Source: Pseudomonadales bacterium (GTDB lineage Bacteria; Pseudomonadota; Gammaproteobacteria; Pseudomonadales; Pseudohongiellaceae). From it: 64,000 nt of DNA. Below, in pieces: positions 19,051-27,416 of this stretch; the first letter of the stretch is position 1; the number at the start of each line of letters is the position of its first letter. Below the pieces are notes generated by a model, which searched no databases, was not told the origin of the DNA, and saw only the letters and a program-made list of their open reading frames with translations. Made by a program: the position numbers and the translations under genes. Where the stretch lies: assembly GCA_024234395.1 (NCBI GenBank), contig JACKOH010000001.1, forward strand, positions 2,065,001-2,129,000, read 5' to 3'.

Positions 19051-19094
19051 TGTAATTTATTATTGACACTTGCTAGTGTTATCAAATATAGACA
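19051..19094. promoter_or_regulatory. Divergent crtE/crtD promoter region with paired PpsR operators
   Basis: Exact TGT-N12-ACA sites occur at 19051-19068 and 19077-19094, again with an 8-bp spacer. On the + strand TTGACA (19063-19068) and TATAGA (19087-19092), spacing 18, form a candidate crtD promoter with one operator over each element. On the minus strand, toward crtE, only weak core elements are seen (TTGATA and TAATAA). One PpsR tetramer here could control both carotenoid transcripts. The 112-bp gap is clearly AT-richer than its surroundings. Confidence 0.88.
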
Positions 19095-19112
19095 CTAGCA
19101 GGGAGCCCGTCA

Positions 19113-19148
19113 ATGACAATTACAAAGACTGATCACCACCATGACTAA
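19113..19148 (+). CDS. Possible 11-codon leader peptide overlapping the crtD start
   Basis: ATG at 19113 has a good Shine-Dalgarno (GGGAG, 8 nt spacing) and encodes MTITKTDHHHD, ending in a TAA that overlaps the crtD ATG (ATGACTAA). crtD itself has no recognisable ribosome-binding site. The arrangement suggests that crtD is translated by reinitiation after this short frame. It could also be chance; no homology supports it. Confidence 0.4.
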   Translation: MTITKTDHHHD

Positions 19149-20640
19149 CCACAGGGTCGCCGTGGTGGGCGCAGGCATCGGCGGTCTGGTGGCCGCACTG
19201 GAGCTGGCCGTTCAAGGTTTCGACGTTACCGTGTTCGAACGCGCTCCCCGTGCCGGCGGCAAACTCCGCGAGTTGAGCGTCAATGGCCGTCCGGTGGATG
19301 CCGGACCCACGGTATTCACTCTGCGCTCGGTATTTGAAGAAATTTTCCAGCGGGCTGGCAGTCGCCTGGCGGACCACCTGACCCTGACCCCTCTCGAAAC
19401 TCTGGCCCGGCATGCCTGGGACGCCGGGCAACGGCTCGATCTGTATGCCGATCCGGAGCGATCGGCGGAGGCAATCGGCGCCTTTGCCGGTCCCGAAGAA
19501 GCGCGCCGCTATCGGCACTTCTGCGGCCGGGCCAGGCGTGTCTTTGAAACCCTGGAAACGCCTTTCATCCGGGCTGCCCGCCCGGGGCCCCTGACGCTGA
19601 CCGGGCGGGTGCTTGCCCGGGGCCCCGGGCAGCTCCGCAATATCAGACCCTTTGCCAGCCTGTGGCGGGCGCTCGGCCGGGAATTCCACGATCCGCGACT
19701 GCAGCAGCTGTTCGGCCGCTATGCCACTTATATGGGATCGTCGCCATTTTCGGCACCGGCCACACTGATGCTCATCGCTCATGTCGAGCAGGCCGGCGTC
19801 TGGACAGTGGAAGGCGGTATGTACCGGATCGTCGAGGCTCTGTGCCGGCTATTGGAGGGTCAGGGGGCCAGCATCCGTTGCGCAACCGAGGTCAGGCAGG
19901 TAATTATTCGAGGAGGACGGGTCACCGGCCTGGAAATAGACGATGGTGACACGATTGACGCAGATGCCGTCATAATTAACGCTGATAGCGCAGCGGTTGC
20001 GACTGGTAGATTGGGCCTGGCAATTCGTGACAGTGTACCCGCACAGGCTCACTCGGGCCGCTCCCTGTCCGCCGTGACCTGGGCGCTGACCGCGACTGCG
20101 GATGGTTTTCCATTGCATCGCCACACGGTGTTTTTCAGCGCCGATTACGCTCGCGAGTTCAATGACCTGTTCCAGGCGCGACGCCTGCCGGAAAATCCAA
20201 CCGTGTATGTCTGCGCCCAGGATCGAGACGACCATGCAGCCTGCGCCAACAGTGGGCCCGAACGGCTGCTGTGCCTTGTCAACGCGCCTGCTACCGGTGA
20301 CAGCCACGATTTCAGTCACCAGGAAATCGAAAGCTGCCGGCATCAGGCGTTCGGCCTGCTACAGCGTTGCGGATTGTCGTTGTGCATGGACAGCGACACA
20401 GCGCTGGCAACCACCCCGGCAGATTTTGAAAATCTGTTTCCCGCTACCGGCGGAGCACTGTACGGGCCTGTGTCCCACGGCTGGCGGGCGTCTTTTCAGC
20501 GCCCTGGTTCACGTACCCGTGTGCCCGGGCTGTACCTGGCCGGTGGCAGCACTCATCCGGGCGCCGGCGTGCCGATGGCGGCACTGTCCGGCCGCCAGGC
20601 AGCCTTGGCACTGCTTGACGACCGGAGCGGCCGCCAGTGA
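19141..20640 (+). CDS. crtD: Carotenoid 3,4-desaturase (methoxyneurosporene dehydrogenase)
   Basis: 499 residues, FAD-dependent amine-oxidase-like carotenoid desaturase. The FAD dinucleotide motif VAVVGAGIGGLVAALELAVQGFDVTVFER is at the N-terminus, and PGLYLAGGSTHPGAGVPMAALSGRQAAL at the C-terminus is typical of CrtI/CrtD proteins. CrtI is encoded separately at 27.4 kb. Pairing with crtC just downstream supports CrtD rather than another desaturase. It introduces the 3,4 double bond in hydroxylated or methoxylated carotenoids en route to spirilloxanthin. The stop overlaps crtC by 4 nt. Confidence 0.92.
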   Translation: MTNHRVAVVGAGIGGLVAALELAVQGFDVTVFERAPRAGGKLRELSVNGRPVDAGPTVFTLRSVFEEIFQRAGSRLADHLTLTPLETLARHAWDAGQRLDLYADPERSAEAIGAFAGPEEARRYRHFCGRARRVFETLETPFIRAARPGPLTLTGRVLARGPGQLRNIRPFASLWRALGREFHDPRLQQLFGRYATYMGSSPFSAPATLMLIAHVEQAGVWTVEGGMYRIVEALCRLLEGQGASIRCATEVRQVIIRGGRVTGLEIDDGDTIDADAVIINADSAAVATGRLGLAIRDSVPAQAHSGRSLSAVTWALTATADGFPLHRHTVFFSADYAREFNDLFQARRLPENPTVYVCAQDRDDHAACANSGPERLLCLVNAPATGDSHDFSHQEIESCRHQAFGLLQRCGLSLCMDSDTALATTPADFENLFPATGGALYGPVSHGWRASFQRPGSRTRVPGLYLAGGSTHPGAGVPMAALSGRQAALALLDDRSGRQ

Positions 20641-21644
20641 ATCATCAGCCATTCGAGAAATTTCCCCACTTCGACCAGCCGGTAGCGGCCAATGGTTACG
20701 CCTGGTGGTATGTCGACGCCGTGAGCGATGACGGAAGCGAAGCACTGACCCTGATCGCTTTTGTAGGCAGCGTGTTCTCGCCCTACTATGCCCGGGCCCG
20801 GCGGCGTGCGCCGGCTGATCCCATGGAGCACTGCGCCATCAACGCCGTTTTCTACAGCCGCCGGGGTAAACGCTGGGCCATGACGGAACGACCCGGCCGG
20901 GCCGTGCACCGCTCTGCCCATAGCCTGGAAATCGGGCCCAGTTCGGTGGTCTGGGACGGCTCTTCCCTAATTTTCCAACTCGACGAATTGACGGTTCCAT
21001 TGCCGACCCGCCTGCGTGGTCAGGTACGGATCTGGCCAACTGCTGTCACCCTCAATGAATTTGCCCTGGACCGGCATGGACAGCACCACTGGCGGCCTAT
21101 CGCACCCTGTGCCCGGGTCGAAGTAAACCTTTCCCATCCACGCCGGCAGTGGTCCGGCCAGGGTTATTGGGATTCGAACATCGGCACCCGGCCTCTGGAG
21201 CAGGATTTCGACTCCTGGAACTGGTCCCGCGCCAGCCAAGCCGAGGGTGCGGTTATCCTGTACGAGGGCAGCTACCGTGACACCGGCTGCTTCAGCCTGG
21301 CCCTGAATGCCGACCGCGATGGCAATCTGACACCCTTCACACCCCCTGCCCCGGCTACCCTGGCAGCCACCCGATGGTGGCGGATCGCCCGTCAGACCAG
21401 GGCCGATGGAGGGGCTGCAGAAGTGGTGTCAACCCTGGAAGACACACCCTTTTATTCACGCTCACTGCTTACCAAGTCTCTGCTAAACCGGCCGGTGACC
21501 ATGGTTCATGAAAGCCTGTCCATGACCCGTTTCCGCAGCGCCTGGGTTCCCCGGCTGTTGCCATTTCGCATGCCCCGGGCTGGTTTCTCATCGCGGCCGG
21601 GGAAGCTCGTTAAGCCCGAATCGTTCCGTTCCAGGGTTCGATAA
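20637..21644 (+). CDS. crtC: Carotenoid 1,2-hydratase (hydroxyneurosporene synthase)
   Basis: 335 residues starting at a GTG in a GTGA overlap with the crtD stop. NGYAWWYVDAVSDDGSEALTLIAFVGSVFSPYYARARR is the typical CrtC N-terminal block. GYWDSNIGTRPLEQDFDSWNWSRAS in the middle matches the AttH/CrtC-like fold and includes the WDSN segment conserved in the family. The enzyme adds water across the terminal double bond of neurosporene or lycopene, creating the 1-hydroxyl later methylated by CrtF. A 6-bp inverted repeat spans its stop codon (21637-21651), too weak to call a terminator. Confidence 0.94.
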   Translation: MNHQPFEKFPHFDQPVAANGYAWWYVDAVSDDGSEALTLIAFVGSVFSPYYARARRRAPADPMEHCAINAVFYSRRGKRWAMTERPGRAVHRSAHSLEIGPSSVVWDGSSLIFQLDELTVPLPTRLRGQVRIWPTAVTLNEFALDRHGQHHWRPIAPCARVEVNLSHPRRQWSGQGYWDSNIGTRPLEQDFDSWNWSRASQAEGAVILYEGSYRDTGCFSLALNADRDGNLTPFTPPAPATLAATRWWRIARQTRADGGAAEVVSTLEDTPFYSRSLLTKSLLNRPVTMVHESLSMTRFRSAWVPRLLPFRMPRAGFSSRPGKLVKPESFRSRVR

Positions 21645-21877
21645 AATCGAAGCATTGATTTCAAATAGCGGTGTCGGCATGTAGAATACGCAGCATTTGT
21701 TTAACAGGCCGTTTTCCGGCTCCTGCAGCCCCTCCCGAAGAACCGCGAAAAAGCCGCGCTGACACCGCGACTAAAGTTTGACCAGGACCAAAGACCTCGC
21801 CACTGCGACGGGTCACAATAAACTCTTGAAGCGGCGGTGAATGGCCGCAACGAGAGACCTGATTGAGATAAAATTCG
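21645..21877. other. Intergenic region between crtC and ppsR copy 1
   Basis: 233 bp with no gene seen. I find no TGT-N12-ACA operator and no strong -35/-10 pair, although TTGACC occurs at about 21778. The ppsR start is preceded only by a weak GAGATA, so expression may be low. The absence of a PpsR box suggests this copy is not autoregulated through the standard site. Confidence 0.5.
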
Positions 21878-23248
21878 ATGCAGAATGCCAGTAGTGACTT
21901 TGACATCGCCCGACCCGATGTTGCCCTGCAGCTTGACAACGACGGTGTAATCCGCAAGGTGACGCTGGCCGGCAACCTTGCCGCCGGCGATATCGACGAC
22001 TGGATCGGCCGTCCCTGGGTCGAAACGGTCAGTGACTTCGGCGACGAAAAGGTCAGGCGAATGGTCGAAGAGGCTACCAGCGGCGGCGTATCGGCATTTC
22101 GCCAGTTCACCCAGTGTTTTCCCAGTGGCCTGGAACTGCCGATGGAATACACCACCGTGCAGCTGGGTGGAAACGGAGGCCTGCTGGCAGTCGGCAAGAG
22201 CCTGCAGGCAGTAGCGGAACTGCAGTCACGGCTGGTGACTGCCCAGCAGGCCATGGAACGGGATTACTGGAAACTGCGCTATCTGGAGACCCGCTATCGC
22301 CTGCTGCTGGATGCGTCCAACGAACCGGTGCTGCTGGCCAAGGCCTCCAATATGCGGATTGTGGAGGCCAGTCCCAGTGCCAGCCGGGAACTGGGCATCA
22401 CGATCCGTAACGGCAACAGCCTGGCAAAAATCGATCTTTTCGACCTGGTACGGTCGGCGGAGCGGAAAAACCTGGAATCGATGCTGTTCCGGGTCCGGGA
22501 TCAGGGCAAGGCCCCGGCCATGCTGCTGCATCTCGGTGAAGACCAGAAGCCCTGGTACATCCAGGCATCGCTGGTCACCTCTGAACAGGGACTGGTTTAT
22601 TTTCTGCAACTGACACCGGCCTCCGCACCGCGGTTAGAACCGGATCAGCCGGAAGATTTCAACCGACTTATCGAGCATGCCCCGGACGCCTTTGTTATAA
22701 TCGATCGCGCCGGCGTGATTCACCAGTTCAACCAGGCTTTTCTGAATCTGATTCAGGTCAGCTCGGCGGCACTGGTGGAAGGCAAGCATCTGGCCCGCTG
22801 GCTGGGCAGGCCCGGCGCCGACGTGAAGGTATTGCTGGCCAATCTGGGCCTGCACGGATCAATTCGGCTGTTTGCCACCACGATTCAGGGTGAATTGGGC
22901 ATTGCCAGCGAGGTAGAGATCTCGGCGTCGGGAACCGACGACAACGATCCCCACAGGATTGGCCTGGTAATCCGGGATGTCGGTTCGCGACTTCCCACTC
23001 CCGAACGTGTCGACAGGGGGCTGGACACCTGGCTGAGTTCATTGAGCAAACAGGTCGGTAATGCGCCTTTGCGGGAACTGGTCAACGACACCGTTGGTGT
23101 TGTTGAAAGTCACTACATAGAGGCCGCACTCAAACTGACCGGCGGCAACCGCACAGCCGCGGCAGAGATACTGGGCCTCAGCCGGCAAAGCCTGTACGCC
23201 AAGATGAATCGCTACGGCCTCGGCGGGGGGGATCCCGCTACAGAATAA
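21878..23248 (+). CDS. ppsR: PpsR/CrtJ-type photosynthesis repressor, phytochrome-associated copy
   Basis: 456 residues in the PpsR order: N-terminal domain, Q-linker helix (SRLVTAQQAMERDYWKLRYLETRYR), two PAS domains (about 150-245 and 265-375) and a Fis-type helix-turn-helix at the C-terminus (GGNRTAAAEILGLSRQSLYAKMNRYG). PpsR binds TGT-N12-ACA sites and represses bch, crt and puf genes. The Cys that makes CrtJ/PpsR redox-responsive, inside the DNA-binding domain, is Tyr413 here, and the only Cys in the protein is Cys80. The gene is 25 bp upstream of a bacteriophytochrome, as in Bradyrhizobium and Rhodopseudomonas. This copy is probably antagonised by light-activated phytochrome rather than by redox state. 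Confidence 0.92.
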   Translation: MQNASSDFDIARPDVALQLDNDGVIRKVTLAGNLAAGDIDDWIGRPWVETVSDFGDEKVRRMVEEATSGGVSAFRQFTQCFPSGLELPMEYTTVQLGGNGGLLAVGKSLQAVAELQSRLVTAQQAMERDYWKLRYLETRYRLLLDASNEPVLLAKASNMRIVEASPSASRELGITIRNGNSLAKIDLFDLVRSAERKNLESMLFRVRDQGKAPAMLLHLGEDQKPWYIQASLVTSEQGLVYFLQLTPASAPRLEPDQPEDFNRLIEHAPDAFVIIDRAGVIHQFNQAFLNLIQVSSAALVEGKHLARWLGRPGADVKVLLANLGLHGSIRLFATTIQGELGIASEVEISASGTDDNDPHRIGLVIRDVGSRLPTPERVDRGLDTWLSSLSKQVGNAPLRELVNDTVGVVESHYIEAALKLTGGNRTAAAEILGLSRQSLYAKMNRYGLGGGDPATE

Positions 23249-23273
23249 CACCGAGTCTGAATCGGGAGCGCGC

Positions 23274-25466
23274 ATGGTATCGCCTACACAAATCTCACCT
23301 GGCTTTGGCGAGGCCGATCTGTCCAACTGTGAACGCGAACCGGTCCATCTGGCCGGCTCCATCCAGCCCCACGGAGCGCTGCTGGTAATACGTGAAAGCG
23401 ATCAGATGGTCATTCAGGCCAGCAGTAATGCAGCAGGTTTCCTGAATCTTCCCCAGGGCGTACTGCACCGCAGCCTCGAGGAAATCGAAGGCAATCTCGC
23501 CACCGCAATCCAGCCACATCTTGACCGTCCGTTACACAAAATCCCGGTGGCGGTTCGTACCCTGGTTGGTGAACCGGCTAAAGAATATGACGTCATCCTG
23601 CACCGCACTCCGGAAAACGGCCTGATTATCGAGCTGGAATCCGCAGAACCGGAACAGGATCTGTCCCGTGATATAGAAAGCGCATTGCAGGCCATTCTCA
23701 AGGCTCCATCCACGCAAGCCCTGTGCGACGATACCACGGGTATTTTCCGGCGCTTTACCGGTTACGACCGGGTGATGGTTTACCGTTTTGACGAGGAAGG
23801 CCACGGCGAAGTCCTTTCTGAAGAGCGCCGCCCCGAACTGGAATCGTTCCTCGGCAATCACTACCCGGCTTCCGACATTCCCCAGGTTGCCCGCCGCCTT
23901 TATATCCGCAACCGGGTCCGGGTCCTGGTCGATGTTGAATATACCCCGGCTCCCATCGAGCCGCGCCTCTCCCCGCTGTCGAGACGCGACCTGGATATGT
24001 CGCTCTGCTCACTGCGCAGTATGTCGCCGATCCACATTCAGTATCTCAAGAACATGGGCGTGTCGGCCACGCTGGTGGCGTCGCTGGTAGTGAGCGGGCG
24101 GTTGTGGGGACTGGTTGCCTGCCATCACTATTCCCCCCGACCGGTCAGTTACCAGCTGCGCGCCGTGTGCGAGCTGCTGGCCGAGGCGGTCGCTACCCGG
24201 ATTGCCGCCCTGGACAGTTTCGCCCAATCACAGGCTGAACTGTCCGTCAGGCGCCTCGAACAACGTATGCTGGAAACTCTTTCGGAAGATGGAGACTGGC
24301 GCAAGGCACTGTTTGACCGGCCGCAGTCGCTGTTGCAACCGGTCGATGCCGCAGGAGCGGCACTGCTGCTGGAAGACGAAATCATGACCAGCGGTGACGT
24401 GCCCGAAGACTGGCAGATCAGAAAAATCGCCAAATGGCTGGATGCCAGGCCCCGCGCGTCAGTCCATGCGACCGCCTCCTTTGCTACCGACGAAGCGGAA
24501 TTCGAGTCGCTCACAGCGCTGGCCAGCGGTCTGCTCGCTGCGCCGTTATCGAATTCCAACGGGGAATACCTGATCTGGTTTCGTCCCGAACAGGTACGAA
24601 CCCTGACCTGGGGAGGTAATCCTTTCAAGCCGTTTGTGATCGGAGACGATCCCTCGGACCTCTCACCGCGACGCTCGTTCGCACAGTGGTTCCAGCAGGT
24701 GAAGGGTACATCCGAGCCCTGGACTCCGGTTGAAATCACCACGGCTCGCATGCTGGGCCATTCAGTGGCCGATGTGATCCGCCAGTTCAGGGCGGTACGC
24801 ACCCTGCTGACCCATGATCAGCTCGACCAGGCCAGCCGGCTGGTACATTTTTCAGAGCAGCCGACTATTGTTGTCGACCAGGCTGGTAAGATACTTCTGC
24901 ACAGTGAATCCTTCGCCCAACTCCTGGAAGCGGCAGATTCTGAACTGCAGTGGCTCGATGATCTGCCACCATATTTCTCACATTCAGGCGACGTGCACCA
25001 GTCCATCAACAAGCTGCTCCGGCAGGGTCACCCATGGCGTGAAGAATTGCAGTTGAACATTCCCCGGGCCGGCGTCAGCAAGCCCCTCCTGGTGAGAGGC
25101 GACCCGGTCTTTTCGGCACCGAATCGACTGCTGGGATTCGTCTTGTTTTTTACCGATATTTCTGAACAGAAGGCCGCGGCTTCGGCGCGCCGGCAGTTGC
25201 AGGAAAGCATTCACGAACAACATCAGCTGATGGACCTTATCCTCGCGTCCGATGCCGGCCCGATGTTTCGTAATATTCTGGCTTCAGTGCTGAGCAATGC
25301 GGAACTGGCCGGCCTGGAAATAACCGATGGAATGGAAGCCAGCCGGGTACCTGAAGCACTGGAAGGGATTCGGGTTTCCATTACCCGGACCACCGAGTTA
25401 CTGGACCACCTGCTCTGGCATTTGCCAGGGAACTCCTCGGCTAAGGATCCAGATCCTGATCACTGA
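23274..25466 (+). CDS. bphP: Bacteriophytochrome of the PpsR-antagonist type
   Basis: 730 residues. PAS (about 15-120) holds the biliverdin-binding Cys19 in LSNCEREPVHLAGSIQPHG. GAF (about 135-320) has PASDIPQVARRLYIRNRVR with the conserved Asp, and MSPIHIQYLKNMGV with the chromophore His. PHY (about 330-520) has the PRRSF tongue motif. A further PAS domain (about 545-645) and a C-terminal helical segment follow. There is no histidine kinase catalytic domain. Length and domain order match R. palustris RpBphP1, which binds PpsR2 under near-infrared light. The gene follows ppsR by 25 bp with GGGAG before the ATG. Confidence 0.93.
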   Translation: MVSPTQISPGFGEADLSNCEREPVHLAGSIQPHGALLVIRESDQMVIQASSNAAGFLNLPQGVLHRSLEEIEGNLATAIQPHLDRPLHKIPVAVRTLVGEPAKEYDVILHRTPENGLIIELESAEPEQDLSRDIESALQAILKAPSTQALCDDTTGIFRRFTGYDRVMVYRFDEEGHGEVLSEERRPELESFLGNHYPASDIPQVARRLYIRNRVRVLVDVEYTPAPIEPRLSPLSRRDLDMSLCSLRSMSPIHIQYLKNMGVSATLVASLVVSGRLWGLVACHHYSPRPVSYQLRAVCELLAEAVATRIAALDSFAQSQAELSVRRLEQRMLETLSEDGDWRKALFDRPQSLLQPVDAAGAALLLEDEIMTSGDVPEDWQIRKIAKWLDARPRASVHATASFATDEAEFESLTALASGLLAAPLSNSNGEYLIWFRPEQVRTLTWGGNPFKPFVIGDDPSDLSPRRSFAQWFQQVKGTSEPWTPVEITTARMLGHSVADVIRQFRAVRTLLTHDQLDQASRLVHFSEQPTIVVDQAGKILLHSESFAQLLEAADSELQWLDDLPPYFSHSGDVHQSINKLLRQGHPWREELQLNIPRAGVSKPLLVRGDPVFSAPNRLLGFVLFFTDISEQKAAASARRQLQESIHEQHQLMDLILASDAGPMFRNILASVLSNAELAGLEITDGMEASRVPEALEGIRVSITRTTELLDHLLWHLPGNSSAKDPDPDH

Positions 25467-25499
25467 CCCAGAGCCTGCCACTGACCGGGCGCTGACCGG

Positions 25500-26216
25500 T
25501 TATTTCCGGACGCCCTGGACTGAACTCTGGTTAACAGCCTGTTTTACTGCCTCAGACAACCCGATGTTCAATTGAAACGCCAGAATCGCCTCTTCCACAA
25601 CGCTACCGATATCGGAGACGCACCGCGCCACGTCGTCAATGTGTTGACGATAGTGATTTTTAAACTGTTCGGTATCTAATTCAGGATAGTCATAGAACGT
25701 CAGTGCTGCAGCTTCCAACTGCAAGGTTTTCGACAGCAGCCTGCGCAGAATCTGACCGCCATTCAGATCACCCAGGAAGCGGGTGTAGGCGTGGGCAATC
25801 AGTACCGATGCATTGGCGTCGGCAATCAGGGCAATCCGCTCCGCATAGATTTGTGCCGCCGGCAGCAATGGAAGGTCCTGGATGGCGCTCTGTGGGAACA
25901 GCGCCTTGAGATCAGTGGCAATCGCCGCGGCCCGGTAGACCGCCGGCACCGCGAGCGGTCCGATCACCGCCAGCTGGCGATGGCGCTCGAGACCGGTTTC
26001 CAGTTGTTGGTATGCCGGCAGCAGATTGCGCATCAGCAGTGCATAGGCTGCCCGGTCAGCGCGGCCCTGTAAAATCTCCTGCAGAATACCACCACGTTCC
26101 GCCTGCTGGTGGTAAGGGTGCGTATGACGACGCAGGCAATCGGCAAGCCCCTCGCCGACATCGATATACCGGTCTTTCTGACTGGAATTGGAATTTGAAT
26201 TTGAATTGGCTGGCAA
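25500..26216 (-). CDS. Biliverdin-producing heme oxygenase
   Basis: 238 residues. LADCLRRHTHPYHQQAE carries the proximal heme His and AYTRFLGDLNGGQILRRLL is the heme oxygenase signature (GDLxGGQ). The enzyme opens heme to biliverdin, CO and iron, supplying the chromophore for the bacteriophytochrome whose gene converges on it with a 33-bp gap. The frame starts at a TTG with AAGGGA upstream; a stop lies a short way upstream and no ATG is available before the fold. Residues 4-11 are an Asn-Ser repeat encoded by a hexanucleotide tract. It lies 114 bp downstream of crtB in the same direction and could be the last gene of that long operon. Confidence 0.9.
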   Translation of the reverse strand: MPANSNSNSNSSQKDRYIDVGEGLADCLRRHTHPYHQQAERGGILQEILQGRADRAAYALLMRNLLPAYQQLETGLERHRQLAVIGPLAVPAVYRAAAIATDLKALFPQSAIQDLPLLPAAQIYAERIALIADANASVLIAHAYTRFLGDLNGGQILRRLLSKTLQLEAAALTFYDYPELDTEQFKNHYRQHIDDVARCVSDIGSVVEEAILAFQLNIGLSEAVKQAVNQSSVQGVRK

Positions 26217-26330
26217 GCTGAATATCCCTTCGGATTGCCAATACTACCACCGGCGGGGATCGAAACGCGATCCTGTTACCGGCACCGGCAGGGCTCGGCG
26301 CGGCTACTGCCTCCCGGCAACCTGAAGCGC

Positions 26331-27416
26331 TCAGTCCGCACCAGAACGCCAGTTTGAACCGGCGTACAGATCCTGCTGGCGACTGTTTCGCTCGCGCCGT
26401 TCCAGCCGGTCAAACAGCTCCATCGCCCACGCCCAGCGTTGGTTCAATTGCCACCAGGCGGCTGGCAGAGTCGACTGCCCGAGCGGATCCGGCGGCGCTG
26501 ACGCAGCCACGGCAGCAACCAGAAACCTGGCACTTTGCGGCGGCTTCGGCTGCGCGTGAAGTTGCCAGGTGTCCCTCTCCCGGATGGCGCGACGGATCAG
26601 AGTCAGTTTGCGACCCAGGGGAACCACGGCCCGTCTGGTTACCGAATCCAGGTGACCGCGTTCCACGTCGCGGCCTATCTCCCGATACACCAGGCCGGCA
26701 CTGCGAATGCCGGTTCGGCAGGAAGGCGGCAGCAATCCGAGGCCCGCTTCCGCGCTGGAATAAAGGCTATCCGCTGCCTGCAGGACCCGCTTCACCACCC
26801 CGGCCAGGGCGGCGCTGAAGACCGGCGCCTGCAACCAGGCCTCCGGATCGATGCCTGCTTCCAGCAGCCATTGCCGCGGCAGGTACAGCCGCCCGGCTCT
26901 GGCGTCTTCACCGACATCCCGGGCGATATTGGTCAGCTGCATGGCCATACCGAGTTCGCAGGCACGGGCGATGGCTGCCGGAGTCCGGACTCCCATGATA
27001 ATGGACATCATCGCGCCGACGGTACCGGCCACCCGCGTCGCATAGCCGTACAGGTCCTCGCCTGTCTGGTAGCGGCGATTCTCAATATCCCAGCGGAATC
27101 CTTCCAGCAGGGCTTCCGGCAGGGTGCGAGGGATGCCGAGCCGATTGACTACCCAGGCAAAGGCCCGATCCTCCGGATAGGGTGCCGGGCGCCCGGAGTA
27201 AATAGCCACCAGCCGATCCTGCAGATCGGCCAGCGCGGCCTGGCGATCCTCCCCCAGATCGATGGCATCATCGGCTACCCGGCAGAAAGCGTACAGCGCG
27301 ACGGCGGGATCCCGGTACTGGCGCGGAAGTAGAAAGGAGGCGGCATGAAAGGTGCGTGAACCGCTCCGCAGGCGGGCATGGCAGGCCTTGAGATCGGAAC
27401 GACTGGGACTATTCAT
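26331..27416 (-). CDS. crtB: Phytoene synthase
   Basis: 361 residues from the ATG at 27416, whose ATGAATAG overlaps the crtI stop. An ATG three codons upstream (27425) is equally possible. The two Asp-rich motifs, CRVADDAIDLGED and NIARDVGEDARAGRLYLP, mark a squalene/phytoene synthase. It condenses two GGPP molecules to 15-cis-phytoene, the first carotenoid. YLPRQWLLEAGID following the second motif is typical. It is the last pigment gene of the bchF-to-crtB train. Confidence 0.94.
   Translation of the reverse strand: MNSPSRSDLKACHARLRSGSRTFHAASFLLPRQYRDPAVALYAFCRVADDAIDLGEDRQAALADLQDRLVAIYSGRPAPYPEDRAFAWVVNRLGIPRTLPEALLEGFRWDIENRRYQTGEDLYGYATRVAGTVGAMMSIIMGVRTPAAIARACELGMAMQLTNIARDVGEDARAGRLYLPRQWLLEAGIDPEAWLQAPVFSAALAGVVKRVLQAADSLYSSAEAGLGLLPPSCRTGIRSAGLVYREIGRDVERGHLDSVTRRAVVPLGRKLTLIRRAIRERDTWQLHAQPKPPQSARFLVAAVAASAPPDPLGQSTLPAAWWQLNQRWAWAMELFDRLERRERNSRQQDLYAGSNWRSGAD

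Noticed and set aside
21637..21651. Terminator after crtC
   Set aside because: The stem is only 6 bp and AT-rich, includes the stop codon and has no clean T-tract.
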